Shown here piece by piece: positions 36,836 through 45,661 of a stretch of DNA of 64,000 nt (positions within the stretch are counted from its first letter, which is position 1; each line of letters begins with the position of its first letter). The notes under the pieces are model-generated. The model saw nothing but the letters and a program-made list of their open reading frames with translations. It made no database searches and had not been told where the DNA came from. Source of the DNA: Burkholderia oklahomensis C6786 (lineage in GTDB: Bacteria; Pseudomonadota; Gammaproteobacteria; Burkholderiales; Burkholderiaceae). The position numbers and the translations under genes are program-made. The stretch spans positions 1,860,001 to 1,924,000 of the forward strand of contig NZ_CP009556.1 of NCBI RefSeq assembly GCF_000959365.1, given 5' to 3'.

Positions 36836-37738
36836 ATGAATAAGCTCGGCAAATCGCTGCCGCCGCTGGCCAGCCTGCTGCCCTTTGAAGCGGCCGCGCG
36901 CCTCGGGAGCTTTTCCCGCGCGGCCGACGAGCTCCATCTCACGCAGGCCGCCGTGAGCCGGCAGATTCGCGCATTGGAGGAGAATCTCGGCGTGAGCCTG
37001 TTCCAGCGCCGCAATCGTGCGGTGTTCCTGACCGAAGCAGGGCGGGAGTTCAGCTTTACTTTGAGTCATGCATTGCGTAGCGTCGCGGTCGGCGCGGACC
37101 GCTTGCGCGGCGCGGCCGGCGAGAACGAGGTGGTGCTGCTGTGTCAGCTTTGCGAGGCTTTCCACTGGCTGATGCCTCGGCTGTCGAATTTCCATCAGCG
37201 TTATCCGGACATCGAACTGAAGCTGGCGACCACGACCCGGCCGCTGACCGAATTCGACGGCTATTTCGACATCGCCATACAGAGCAGCAATCGGGATCAC
37301 GGACTGCACCCGCTGCTATTGACGGCCTCGGACGACGTCTTTCCGGTGTGCAGTCCGCGCTACCTGAAAGGCCGCGCAGCGCATATCGAGCTGGATCGGC
37401 TGGAGCGTCATACCTTGCTCCATCACCACGCCACACCGCCTTACCAGCTGGAATGGGACACGTGGCTCGCGGCGTTGGGCCACGGTCTGCCGCCGAAGGC
37501 GCGAAGCCTGTCGTTCGACAGCTACTCGCTCATGCTTCAGGCCGCGGTGGAGGGGCACGGACTCGCGATGGGCTGGCGACGCACGTCGGAGCGGATGCTC
37601 GACAGCGGCGCGCTCGTCGCGCCGTTCGACGAGGCGGTTCACTTGCCCGATGCCCTGTCGATCTACCGCCGGCACGGGCAGGCGGAAAGAAGCGAGGTCG
37701 AATGCCTCGTGGCGTGGCTGCGGGCGGAGCTGGCCTGA
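36836..37738 (+). CDS. LysR-family transcriptional regulator (GcvA-like)
   Basis: The 300-residue protein has an N-terminal winged helix-turn-helix (LPFEAAARLGSFSRAADELHLTQAAVSRQIRALEENLGVSLFQRRNRAVFLTEAG) and a periplasmic-binding-like effector domain. It is divergent from the dioxygenase gene, with 118 bp between starts. The GcvA subgroup is common beside amino-acid and betaine catabolic genes, so the dioxygenase is the likely target. Confidence 0.9.
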   Translation: MNKLGKSLPPLASLLPFEAAARLGSFSRAADELHLTQAAVSRQIRALEENLGVSLFQRRNRAVFLTEAGREFSFTLSHALRSVAVGADRLRGAAGENEVVLLCQLCEAFHWLMPRLSNFHQRYPDIELKLATTTRPLTEFDGYFDIAIQSSNRDHGLHPLLLTASDDVFPVCSPRYLKGRAAHIELDRLERHTLLHHHATPPYQLEWDTWLAALGHGLPPKARSLSFDSYSLMLQAAVEGHGLAMGWRRTSERMLDSGALVAPFDEAVHLPDALSIYRRHGQAERSEVECLVAWLRAELA

Positions 37739-38348
37739 TCGGGCGGGGGCGCGGGCGCGTGGCGGGCGAGGGCGTCGGTCGGCGCGGCGCGCACAGGTCT
37801 GGCGCCTGGTGGTTTGGGGCCGCCAGGCCGGTCGCCGCACGGCGTGCGCCAGAGACCGGTTCCAGGCACGGACCCCGGCATGCCGCAAGCGACGCAAGGT
37901 CGGCCCATGCCACGTCGAAAAATGTTCGCGCTTCACGAAGCAAGCAATGCCGATGATCGCGATCGGCATGACGAGCCGAGCGTAGTTTCATTCTTCCCGC
38001 GTTGTCGGCTGGTCTGCGGGATTCCCGCGAGGCACGCCTGGCGCGGCAATGGCCGTGCCGACAACGATCGAAGTTCCGCTTTGCCGGTCCGCCGAAAAAT
38101 GGCCCGGCAAGCCGGGCAGGTTTCGACGAACGTTCGTTCTGCCGCTATCCCGCTATCCCGCTATCCCGCTATCCCGCTATCCCGCTATCCCGTCGCCGCG
38201 CGAGCGTCGGCGTTCTGCCGCCTCGTCGGCGGATAGGGCCGCTTGCGGGTTGTTCTTTCAGATCGGGAGGCCGCTTTGATCGACGGCGAGGGATGCACAT
38301 CGGGCGTCGCCGCGGCGTGGGGAGCCGGTCGCTTTGGGCCGAAAAAGC
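37739..38348. other. Long intergenic region with hairpins and a short tandem repeat
   Basis: No credible gene is seen in these ~610 bp. They contain a dyad at 37948-37968 (TGCCGAT...ATCGGCA, 7-bp arms), a tight hairpin GCCCGGC-AA-GCCGGGC at 38102-38117 and a tandem repeat at 38143-38192. The hairpin is not followed by a T tract. Confidence 0.6.
38143..38192. repeat. 8-bp tandem repeat (CGCTATCC)
   Basis: About six perfect copies of the octamer CGCTATCC stand in non-coding DNA upstream of the cold-shock gene. They follow a GC-rich hairpin by 25 bp. The octamer differs from the one beside the T3SS locus (CCCGATCG). Confidence 0.92.
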
Positions 38349-38377
38349 TTGACGAGGCGGCAAACGTCGCGTAGCGT
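38349..38377 (+). promoter_or_regulatory. Candidate sigma-70 promoter of the cold-shock gene
   Basis: TTGACG (38349-38354) and TAGCGT (38372-38377) are separated by 17 bp. This would give a leader of about 140 nt before the csp ATG, in keeping with the long 5' UTRs of cspA-type mRNAs. The DNA just before the gene is unusually AT-rich for this window (38457-38520). Confidence 0.4.
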
Positions 38378-38525
38378 GTCGCATTGAAGTTTTCAAGAAG
38401 CTCGATTGCCCATCAGTCACCGCTGCCCGCGGTATTCGTTGTCCTCTCCCTCCTTGAATCTTTTTTCCCGCGCCCCTATCGGGGAGCAACCGTTCAAATT
38501 AAACCGTTTTTTTAAAGGGATCTTC

Positions 38526-38729
38526 ATGGATACCGGTACCGTCAAGTGGTTCAACGACAGCAAGGGTTTTGGTTTCATTACGCCTGACAAGGGTGGCGAC
38601 GACCTGTTCGCGCACTTTTCCGAGATTCGCGGCGATGGTTTCAAGACGCTCGCCGAAAATCAAAAAGTCAGCTACGAAACGAAGCGTGGCCCGAAGGGCC
38701 TGCAAGCGTCGAACATCACGCCGCTTTAA
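38526..38729 (+). CDS. cspA: Cold-shock protein (CspA family)
   Basis: The 67-residue single cold-shock domain has RNP1 KGFGFITP and RNP2 DLFAHFSEI, preceded by GTVKWFNDS. It binds single-stranded RNA and DNA as an RNA chaperone. An AAGGGA lies about 6 nt before the ATG. It forms a small group with the basic protein and the infA paralogue downstream, all on the plus strand, although the gaps suggest separate transcripts. Confidence 0.96.
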   Translation: MDTGTVKWFNDSKGFGFITPDKGGDDLFAHFSEIRGDGFKTLAENQKVSYETKRGPKGLQASNITPL

Positions 38730-38745
38730 TTCGCGTTAGCATCAA

Positions 38746-38765
38746 CGGTCCCGTTCGCGGGACCG
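38746..38765 (+). terminator. Perfect UUCG-tetraloop hairpin after cspA
   Basis: CGGTCCCG-TTCG-CGGGACCG forms an 8-bp perfect stem closed by the very stable UUCG loop, 16 bp after the cspA stop. It lacks a following T tract, so it may be a processing or stability element rather than a full intrinsic terminator. Confidence 0.55.
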
Positions 38766-38973
38766 GCATGCTGCAGCGATCCCGCGCGCAGCACCTGCCT
38801 CCGTTGCGGTCGCCGTCCGTTCACGACGGCGACCGTTTCGCTTCCAGACGTCCAGCACCCTCATGCGCGAAGTCCGTCCGCCAGGAAAGAGGCGGAGACG
38901 GCGCGGCCGCAGCAACGCACTGCCAGACGATTCATTTATCGCGATCTCGCGAGCGATGCACAAGGAGGACACC

Positions 38974-39108
38974 ATGGCCAAAAGCCAGTTGCGAAGCAAC
39001 AAGGAACCGAAGAAGCCCAAGCAGGCCAAGGCCAAGCCGATTCCTGGCGCAGTCTTGAACTGGGTGGCACCCAAGACTCCGCTCGTCAAATCTCGCGAAA
39101 AGAAGTAA
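38974..39108 (+). CDS. Small basic Lys/Pro-rich protein of unknown function
   Basis: The 44-residue protein ([20 protein letters not shown]...[12 protein letters not shown]) is strongly basic and has a textbook AAGGAGG 6 nt before its ATG at 38974, so it is very likely translated. No membrane segment or known domain is present. It lies between a cold-shock gene and an initiation-factor gene, hinting at RNA or ribosome binding, but that is only inference. Confidence 0.75.
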   Translation: MAKSQLRSNKEPKKPKQAKAKPIPGAVLNWVAPKTPLVKSREKK

Positions 39109-39293
39109 TTCCCCGAGACGCAATCGCGAGCCGAGCCAGCCGCGCGGCCCGCAAACGATGCGCACGTCACGTTGCCGCTCGTTCGTATGAACGTCGCGTT
39201 CGACTACGGGGCGTAAAGCCGAAGCCCCGCAAGGGAGCGGACATCGACATACCGTTGCGGCTGCGGTCAATCATTTTGTTTGGAGAAATGGAT

Positions 39294-39560
39294 TTGGCAA
39301 AGGAAGAACTGCTGGAACTGGACGGGGTCGTGGACGAGGTGCTGCCGGACAGCAAGTACCGCGTCACGTTGGAAAACGGTGCAGTCGTCGGTGCATATGC
39401 ATCGGGCCGCATGCGCAAGAATCACATTCGCATTCTCGCGGGCGACCGCGTCACGCTGGAACTGTCGGTCTACGATCTGACGAAGGGGCGCATCAACTTC
39501 CGGCACAAGGACGAACGCGCGCCGGCGCGATCGCCTCGAAACGGATTCAACCGCCGCTGA
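39294..39560 (+). CDS. infA: Translation initiation factor IF-1, paralogue with TTG start
   Basis: The 88-residue OB-fold protein ([28 protein letters not shown]...[10 protein letters not shown]) is a clear IF-1 with an extra basic tail ([15 protein letters not shown]). Read from the TTG at 39294 it begins with the standard (M)AKEELLEL. The GGAG at 39282-39285 is spaced 8 nt from that TTG but only 2 nt from the in-frame ATG at 39288, so TTG is the better start. The gene is not in a ribosomal-protein operon, so it is an extra copy. Confidence 0.9.
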   Translation: MAKEELLELDGVVDEVLPDSKYRVTLENGAVVGAYASGRMRKNHIRILAGDRVTLELSVYDLTKGRINFRHKDERAPARSPRNGFNRR

Positions 39561-39961
39561 TCGCCGCGCTCCGCCGGATCCGGCCGAACGATCGGATTCG
39601 ATAGCGGGCGATCATCGTCGCGACGCACGCGGATCACGAATGACCGCCCCGGCCGACGCTTCGCCGGCCGACTCGAAAAAGAAAAGACTGGCCGCCGCGC
39701 GTTGGACGCCGTCGTCGACGGTGGTGCCGGGGCGAACGATGGAAGCGGGCGTTCCGCATGGTCGAAACTCGAGCGGCATAGCAGGCGGCTTGAGTTTCGC
39801 GCCGGAGCCTTGTTGGATGGAGCGCAGACACTGCTGCATCATCGGTGTGTAATCGGCAAGTGCGCCTCGAAAGATTGCTGGAGCATTCTTCGGCCGTCCG
39901 CACTTCACCCACGGTAACGACGCGCATCCGCAAGCACGCTGAGCGCAGGCGGCTGCTGTCG

Positions 39962-40165
39962 TCACTTCGGGTAATACAGGTGATGCCCGTCGAACGTCTG
40001 ACGCCTGTCGGCCAGCACCTGACGAGCCAGCCCGCAGCGACAGCGATGCGGGGCCTTCGGAGATACGCGAGCCCGAAGCCCGCCAGCGTCGCGTGCAGCA
40101 CCGGCGTGACGCCGTTGAAGACGAGCCGGCCGTCGACCCTGATGCGATACGCGTTGGGGCATTTC
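39962..40165 (-). pseudogene. Remnant of a LysR-family regulator (C-terminal end)
   Basis: The reverse strand reads NAYRIRVDGRLVFNGVTPVLHATLAGFGLAYL, typical of the LysR effector domain. A shift of frame is then needed to reach the usual LysR ending TFDGHHLYYPK followed by a stop at 39962. No helix-turn-helix region is present upstream. This is a decayed gene fragment. The surrounding 39561-39961 and 40166-40334 hold nothing else recognisable. Confidence 0.7.
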
Positions 40166-40334
40166 CTGCATGTCCGCGTTCGACGGCGATTCCGCCGTCG
40201 AACGCGGATCATCATATGGAGCGGCAACGACGGCCGAAATGGCGCGTCTATCTTCCGCTCGACTCCTTCGCCGACGCTCGGCCATCTCGAAGCAGTCAGC
40301 GCATCGCCACCGGAAATTGCCGATAACGAGCGGC

Positions 40335-40766
40335 TCAATAAGCCATGTGAATGAGCGGAAACGGCCTGCCGGCCGAATCGGTCGGCGAGCGCCCGACGTC
40401 CTTGAATCCGTACCGTCGATAGAACCCGTGCGCCTGCGGGTTCTGCTCGTTGACGTCGACGGTCAGGTTGGCATGCCGCGCCCTGACGTGATCGAGGAGG
40501 CGGGTGCCGACGCCCTGGCCGAACAGCTCCGGCTCCACGAACAACATCTCGACTTGCGCGCCGTCTACGCCGACGAAACCGGCAATGCGGCCGTCGATGG
40601 CTTCGTCGACCCACACGGTGACATTCGGCAGATATGCGTCCCTGACTTGCGGGTAGAGCGCTTCGATGTCCTGTTCACGAAGAAAGGTGTGCGTTTCCCG
40701 CACGGACCGCTTCCATATTTCCAGCAATATCGGATTGTCGGTGGGTATTCGACTGCGAACGCTCAT
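40335..40766 (-). CDS. GNAT-family N-acetyltransferase (YjaB-like)
   Basis: The 143-residue protein has the acetyl-CoA-binding motif A (VEMLFVEPELFGQGVGTRLLDHVRARH) and motif B (VNEQNPQAHGFYRRYGFKDVGRSPTDSAGRPFPLIHM), the latter very like YjaB-type GNATs. It begins MSVRSRIPTDNPILLEIWKRSVRETHTFL. The substrate is unknown. It is monocistronic, next to the LysR remnant. Confidence 0.88.
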   Translation of the reverse strand: MSVRSRIPTDNPILLEIWKRSVRETHTFLREQDIEALYPQVRDAYLPNVTVWVDEAIDGRIAGFVGVDGAQVEMLFVEPELFGQGVGTRLLDHVRARHANLTVDVNEQNPQAHGFYRRYGFKDVGRSPTDSAGRPFPLIHMAY

Positions 40767-41266
40767 GATGATGAATGTAAGAGAATTGATTGAGGTCGAT
40801 TTTACAGATTTGCAGATGCGTGTATATAGGCCATTTAGGAGTTATGCCGATCGGATTAGGGGCGAACGATTCACCGTGCGTCTTTTTGTCGTGCGATCGA
40901 CCGTGCAGAAGTGAATCGAACGACCGGGGTGACGCGGTGACCACTGCCGGGTAACGCAAAGATACGCGTTCGCGGGCCAAGGCGACCGGCGCGTCGCATT
41001 TCGACGAGACGCGATTTCGCGCGGCCGATTTTCCGCGAGCGCGCGAGCGGAAAGAGACGAGCGTCGGCGCATTGGGGAATCGCCGCCGATTCGGCACTGG
41101 GATTTTAACTTTCCGCCAATCGTCCATCGTAAATCGGAGCATCGGTATAGGGCGCCGCTCAGGAAATCGATTGAAACCTGCATCCATGCGAATGATGGCA
41201 ATCGTCCTCGTCCGATAGAAGACGCCCTTATGCCCGATGCCGCCTCGCGATGGAATTGAAGATGGA

Positions 41267-41880
41267 TGAGATGGCGTTTCCGAGAACGTCAAGGGGGCCG
41301 AATGCAATGCAAGCGTCCTCGTCAGCCAATTCGCGCGGCGGTACGAGAACGTCCATGCGTTGTGCATCGGGAATCCGCCGAACGACGAGTCGTCGTTTCA
41401 GCGCGACCGGCTCGCGAGCCTGAGCGGCGACGCGCCGATGCGCCGATGCTCGCGACCGGGGGAGCGCTACGGGCTGATGGCGGCGCCTTCGGCGGACCTG
41501 GCCCCGGTCGTCGAGCAAGTCGCGGCGGAGCGCGCGGCGCGACGATTTTCCGTTTCGATCGCACGCTTCTTCCATTGCGAAGACGACGACCGCTGCGCGG
41601 TCGAGCACGGCGGCGCGGTGATGCGCGCGTACCCGCGGCTGATGGGCGTGCAGTTTTCGCCGGGCAAGCTGCCGCCGATGTCCGCACCGGATGCGAGCGC
41701 CGCGACGATCGTCGCGAACGCGGTGATCGGGGCCCGGCGCGCTGCGCGTCGCGGATCCGGCGGCCGGTCGCGTTGCTCGGGCCGCATCGGCTGCTGCTGA
41801 AGCCCGCGGCGCACGATCCGGAGCGTGCGCGCGAAGCGCTCGCGCGGCTCGCGGCGCATCTCGGCTTCGGCGGCGCGTGA
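41267..41880 (+). pseudogene. Possible decayed coding region of unknown family
   Basis: One frame stays open from just after a TGA at 41256-41266 to ~41799 (VLVSQFARRYENVHALCIGNPP..., FSVSIARFFHCEDDDRCAVEHGG, MGVQFSPGKLPPMSAP). The apparent continuation (ALLGPHRLLLKPAAHDPERAREALARLAAHLGF) lies in another frame and stops at 41880. No good start or ribosome-binding site is visible and no family was recognised. In such GC-rich DNA this could be chance. The flanks 40767-41266 and 41881-42262 show no gene. Confidence 0.3.
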
Positions 41881-42262
41881 CCGGGCTGCGGTTGGCATCG
41901 GAGGGGCCGGGCCGCGTCGAATCGTCGAGCTTGGCGTCACGAATGGGCTGACCGGTTGCGCGTCTTTCCCGCTCGCGGGAAGCCGGCAGACGGGACGAGC
42001 TGTCCCGGAGATCGCGGCGGGAAGCGTGACGTGCGCGGACCTGGGGGCTGAGCGGCGCGGCTGGCGAAGGCGGCGGGCGCGACGAATCGCTCGACGCTAC
42101 GGGAAGCATCGAAGACGACATCCTGCAAAAACCTCGATCGGCCGCACAGTGCCGATCACGCGATGCGGCAGGAAGCGAGCGCCGCCCGCGCCGCGCATTG
42201 AGGCTGCGAGGCCAACGCCGCAAGGCGCGAGTCGATGCCTGACAAGCCTGGCGCTGCGCGTG

Positions 42263-43381
42263 TCATGCCGTCAGCAGCGACGCCTTGTCGAGCGGCTCGC
42301 GACTTGCGACGAACGACACGTTGTGGCCGGCGCTCACATAACGTTCGTGATCGCGGGCGAACAGCAGCCCGTCGACGTCGCTTTTCAGCGCGATGGTCGA
42401 TCCTTCGACCGGATCGACGATCTCGGCGACCACGTCGCCTCGCGCGATCCATTCACCGACGTTCCGGTGGTAAACCAGCACACCGGCGCAGGGCGCGCGC
42501 AGCGTTTCGACGCCGGCCAAGGGCGCGACGAACGGCTGGGCGGGCGCGGCCGGGCGCATTTCGCCTGCAATCACGCCGAGCGATCCGAGATAGCCGATCA
42601 GCCGGTCGGCGTCGGCGCTGGCGAGCGCGTGACTGACGTCGGTCCGCCCGCGCAATTCGACGGTCGCGGCGAAGACGGGCACCGAATCGACGGGCAGGCC
42701 GGCGCGCTCGTAGATGCGCTGCCATTCACAGACGAGATTGTCGTCGAACGAAGCGCCGCCCTGGACCGCCGCGTGCAGGACGAGTTCGGCGCCGAGATGG
42801 CGGCTCAACGTCGCCGCTTCGGTCAACTGCCGGTCGTTCGCATACACGTGCAGGCACGCTTCGCGGTCGCAGTGCAGGTCCAGCACGACGTCGGCGCTCG
42901 CCGCGAGCCTCATCAGCGCGATACGCAGCGCTTCGAGCTGCGTCGCGGGCTTCAGCGCGGCGAGCGCCTCGCCGATCGCGGCCTTGACGGCGGACGCCGC
43001 GTGCGTTTCGCCACCGAGGCCCGATGCGGCGATCCGCTCGCCTACCGCGTCGGCGAACGGCGCGAAGCGGCGGTTGAAGTTCTCGCCGCTCGCGAGCTCG
43101 AAGCGCCCGTGGTGCATGCCGAGCGCGATCTGCCTGAGCCCCAGCGGATTGGCGGCCGGCACCACGACGATCTCCCCGGCGAGCCGGCCGGCGTCCTCGA
43201 GCGCGGCGAGGCGCGCGCGCAGATGACGCAGGACCAGCATGCCGGGCACTTCGTTCGCGTGCAGGCCCGCCTGGATGTACACGGTCCGTCGGCCGACGCC
43301 CGCTGCGCCATAGCGGAACGCGTCGAGCGCCAGCGCGGAGCCCGGCGTGTCGAAGCCGAGCGGAATGCGGTGATGTTGCAT
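42263..43381 (-). CDS. Succinylglutamate desuccinylase/aspartoacylase-family zinc deacylase
   Basis: The 372-residue M14-like protein has zinc ligands in QAGLHANEVPG (H..E) and VLDLHCD (H), and an ASGENFNRRF motif. The C-terminal beta domain contains LRAPCAGVLVYHRNVGEWIARGDVVAEIVDPVEG. Family members remove acyl groups from N-acyl amino acids or act on related amides. It is the last gene of a three-gene minus-strand set with an isochorismatase-like hydrolase and a glutamine-synthetase-like ligase. Confidence 0.85.
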   Translation of the reverse strand: MQHHRIPLGFDTPGSALALDAFRYGAAGVGRRTVYIQAGLHANEVPGMLVLRHLRARLAALEDAGRLAGEIVVVPAANPLGLRQIALGMHHGRFELASGENFNRRFAPFADAVGERIAASGLGGETHAASAVKAAIGEALAALKPATQLEALRIALMRLAASADVVLDLHCDREACLHVYANDRQLTEAATLSRHLGAELVLHAAVQGGASFDDNLVCEWQRIYERAGLPVDSVPVFAATVELRGRTDVSHALASADADRLIGYLGSLGVIAGEMRPAAPAQPFVAPLAGVETLRAPCAGVLVYHRNVGEWIARGDVVAEIVDPVEGSTIALKSDVDGLLFARDHERYVSAGHNVSFVASREPLDKASLLTA

Positions 43382-43429
43382 GATCGAAAGGGCGAAGCGA
43401 TGGTTTGGAATCGATCGGTGCGGCGCCGG

Positions 43430-44074
43430 TCAGCCGATCGCCGCGACGAATTCGTCGGCGTTCATGTGCCGGCAATAACCGCCGAATGCGCGCAGCGCGT
43501 TCCGATGCGCATCGTCGGTATAGGCCGCGCAAGCGTCGCCGATGCAGACCATGTAGTAGCCCCGGTCCGCGCCGTCGCGGATCGCCATGTCGACGCATTG
43601 ATCGGTCACGAACCCGACGACGACGACCGACTCGATGCCGATGTTGCGCAGCACGTAGTCGAGGTTCGTCGAGTTGAACACGCCGGACGATGTCTTCGGC
43701 AGCACGATGTCGTCGGCCCGCGGCTCGACGAGCGGGATGACCCGCGCGAGCGGCGACCCCTTCGGCACGAAGATCTCCGACAGCTTGTGGTCCAGGCTGC
43801 GGTCGCGGCCGTCGGCGGTCAGGCTCTCGATCACGGTGTAGACGATCTCGGCGCCGGCTGCGCGGGCGGCGTCGATCACGCGCTTCTGGTTCGGCAGCGC
43901 GCGCCCATGAACGGCGCGCCAGTATTCGGGCCGCTCGCGCTCGTAGCGGGGGACGATTTCGGAGTTCTGCACGTCGACGACCAGCACCGCGGTTTTCCTG
44001 GCGTCGAACGGCCGGATGCGCGTGAGGCGTTGGTCGCCCGTGCGGGCTTGCTTGGTTTCGATAGGGTCATTCAT
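43430..44074 (-). CDS. Isochorismatase-like cysteine hydrolase
   Basis: The 214-residue protein has the family triad elements: D in TAVLVVDVQNSEI, K in VLPKTSSGVFNSTNLDYVLRNIG, and nucleophile C in VVVGFVTDQCVDMAIRDG. Members hydrolyse amides such as N-carbamoylputrescine, N-carbamoylsarcosine, nicotinamide or biuret. It lies 19 bp after the glutamine-synthetase-like gene. The substrate is unknown; context favours a nitrogen compound that the neighbouring permease imports. Confidence 0.87.
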   Translation of the reverse strand: MNDPIETKQARTGDQRLTRIRPFDARKTAVLVVDVQNSEIVPRYERERPEYWRAVHGRALPNQKRVIDAARAAGAEIVYTVIESLTADGRDRSLDHKLSEIFVPKGSPLARVIPLVEPRADDIVLPKTSSGVFNSTNLDYVLRNIGIESVVVVGFVTDQCVDMAIRDGADRGYYMVCIGDACAAYTDDAHRNALRAFGGYCRHMNADEFVAAIG

Positions 44075-44093
44075 GGCAATGGAATCGGGTGAA

Positions 44094-45425
44094 TCAATAC
44101 ACTCGGCTGTATCGTTCGCACATTTCTTCCGCCGACAGGCCGGCGAGCAGGTTCAGCTCCGCGTGCTTCATCGCGCGGTAGCAGCGCCAGAAGTCGTCGC
44201 TGAACCAGCCTCTTACTTCGGAATCCGCATCGACCTCGGCGAGCGCCTCCGGCACCGATCCGGGCAGTGCGCGCACGTCGGCGTCGCGCCTTTGCGCATC
44301 GGAAAGGCTCGACGGGTCGACGTCGAGCAGCTTCGGCAGCGGCGCTTGCCGCCGGATGCCGTCGAGGCCCGCGCGAATCAGCGCGCCGAGCGCCAGATAC
44401 GGCGACGCGCAGCCGTCGGCCGCGCGGAATTCGACGTGATGCGCGCTTTGCGCGGACGATTGCCGGGGCGCCGGACAGATTCGCAGCGCGGCCTCGCGGT
44501 TTTGCGAGCCGATGCACGTGAAGGCCGCGCTCCAGTGATGCGGCTGCAGCCGCAGATTCGAAATGCCGCTGGGCGCGGTCAGCGCGATCAGCGCGGGCAA
44601 GTGCCGCAGAACGCCCGCGCAGAACTGGGCGAGCGTCGCGGACAGCAGGCCCGCGCCGTTGCGATCGTAGTTGACGGGCGTGCCGTCTTCCCGCGACAGC
44701 CCGAAATGGACGTGAACGCCGTTGCCGACGCCCGTGGGCGACACCTTCGGCGCGAACGTCGCGTGCAGGCCGTTGCGCCGCCCGAGCTCCCTGACCAGCT
44801 CGCGCACGACGACCGCGTTGTCCGCCGCCTTCAACGCGTCGGCCGGCGCCATCGTGATCTCCATCTGGCCCGCGCCGTATTCCGGCAGGATCATTTCCGG
44901 GCCCGCGCCCGCCGCACGCATTGCCGCGACGATCTCGCCACACAGCTTCTCGGCGAGCCGATAGGCGCGGTACGAGAACGGCGGCGCGATCTCGGCGAGA
45001 TTCGTGATCGTGAATTCGTGCTCGAACGATGCGCGCACGATCAGGCCGGTCTCGCGCCGCAGGTCGCCGATCGCCGCCTTCAGGAACGAGCGCGGGCAGC
45101 AGTCCCAAGGCGCGCCGGCGTAGTCGACGATGTCGCAGAGCAGGAAATGGAGCGGCTGCGCGCCGTCGTCGAAGCCGTAGCGCACCTCGGTCGCCGGGTC
45201 CGCGCGCAGGCGCAGATCGCCGATCGGGCCGAACGGATGGCCGTCGCCGATCGGGCCGAACGGCGTGAGCGCCTGGTTCGCGTGCACCCAGCCGCAGCCG
45301 CTGTCGAGATAGCGCGCGAGATCCTGCGCGGGGAAGCCGCGGCCGCGGTTCAGACCGGAAAAATCGTTGGTCAGGAAGAAGCACAGCGGCTCGCTTCCGG
45401 CTCGCACGGCGACGTTGGAGGACAT
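44094..45425 (-). CDS. Glutamine-synthetase-family ligase (GlnA/PuuA-like, catabolic)
   Basis: The 443-residue protein has GS catalytic motifs: E in RASFEHEFTI, E in MILPEYGAGQMEIT, VGNGVHVHFG, and ARG-like SAHHVEFRAADGCASPYLALGALI. Its N-terminus and lack of an adenylylation Tyr region place it with GlnA-like gamma-glutamyl ligases for amines or amino acids rather than housekeeping GS. A 9-residue in-frame duplication (PFGPIGDGHPFGPIGDL) is present near the N-terminus. It is first of the minus-strand set and follows a repeat-rich upstream region. Confidence 0.87.
   Translation of the reverse strand: MSSNVAVRAGSEPLCFFLTNDFSGLNRGRGFPAQDLARYLDSGCGWVHANQALTPFGPIGDGHPFGPIGDLRLRADPATEVRYGFDDGAQPLHFLLCDIVDYAGAPWDCCPRSFLKAAIGDLRRETGLIVRASFEHEFTITNLAEIAPPFSYRAYRLAEKLCGEIVAAMRAAGAGPEMILPEYGAGQMEITMAPADALKAADNAVVVRELVRELGRRNGLHATFAPKVSPTGVGNGVHVHFGLSREDGTPVNYDRNGAGLLSATLAQFCAGVLRHLPALIALTAPSGISNLRLQPHHWSAAFTCIGSQNREAALRICPAPRQSSAQSAHHVEFRAADGCASPYLALGALIRAGLDGIRRQAPLPKLLDVDPSSLSDAQRRDADVRALPGSVPEALAEVDADSEVRGWFSDDFWRCYRAMKHAELNLLAGLSAEEMCERYSRVY
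45217..45263. repeat. 27-bp in-frame duplication within the GS-like gene
   Basis: A 20-bp identical segment at 45217-45236 recurs at 45244-45263, a period of 27 bp (9 codons). It doubles the PFGPIGD motif, which occurs once in ordinary GS proteins. The reading frame is preserved. Confidence 0.9.
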
Positions 45426-45459
45426 ATCGCGTTTCTCTCGGTAACGGGGCCCGTCGCTT

Positions 45460-45539
45460 CCTGCCTATTCGGGCAGGTGGGGCCGGTGCACGGGACGATT
45501 CACCTGCCCGCCGGCCTGCGGCGCAAGGGGCGGGCAGGT
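45460..45539. promoter_or_regulatory. Inverted GGCAGGT/ACCTGCC elements upstream of the GS-like gene
   Basis: A hairpin CCTGCC-TATTCG-GGCAGG (45460-45477) is followed by a second inverted repeat with 11-bp perfect arms (45502-45512 and 45529-45539) built on the same ACCTGCC word. They lie 35-114 bp upstream of the GS-like start. AT-rich DNA that could hold the promoter follows at 45548-45600. They may be operators for the adjacent RpiR regulator, or an RNA structure in the leader. Confidence 0.45.
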
Positions 45540-45661
45540 CGTCTGACGATGATAATAAATCGCCACGATGGATGAAAAATAAAAAATGTGAGAATTTTTT
45601 TTCATCTCCGGCCGGGCGTCGTCCGGGGTGCTGGAGAAAAACCGCGAACGCGGGCCGGCGG

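Noticed and set aside
38102..38117. Hairpin GCCCGGC-AA-GCCGGGC as a terminator of the LysR gene
   Set aside because: It lies about 360 bp after the LysR stop, has a two-base loop and no T tract.
39634..40614. 326-codon open frame on the minus strand
   Set aside because: Only a short internal stretch resembles a LysR effector domain; the rest is Arg-rich shadow sequence, partly antisense to the GNAT gene. Kept only as a pseudogene fragment.
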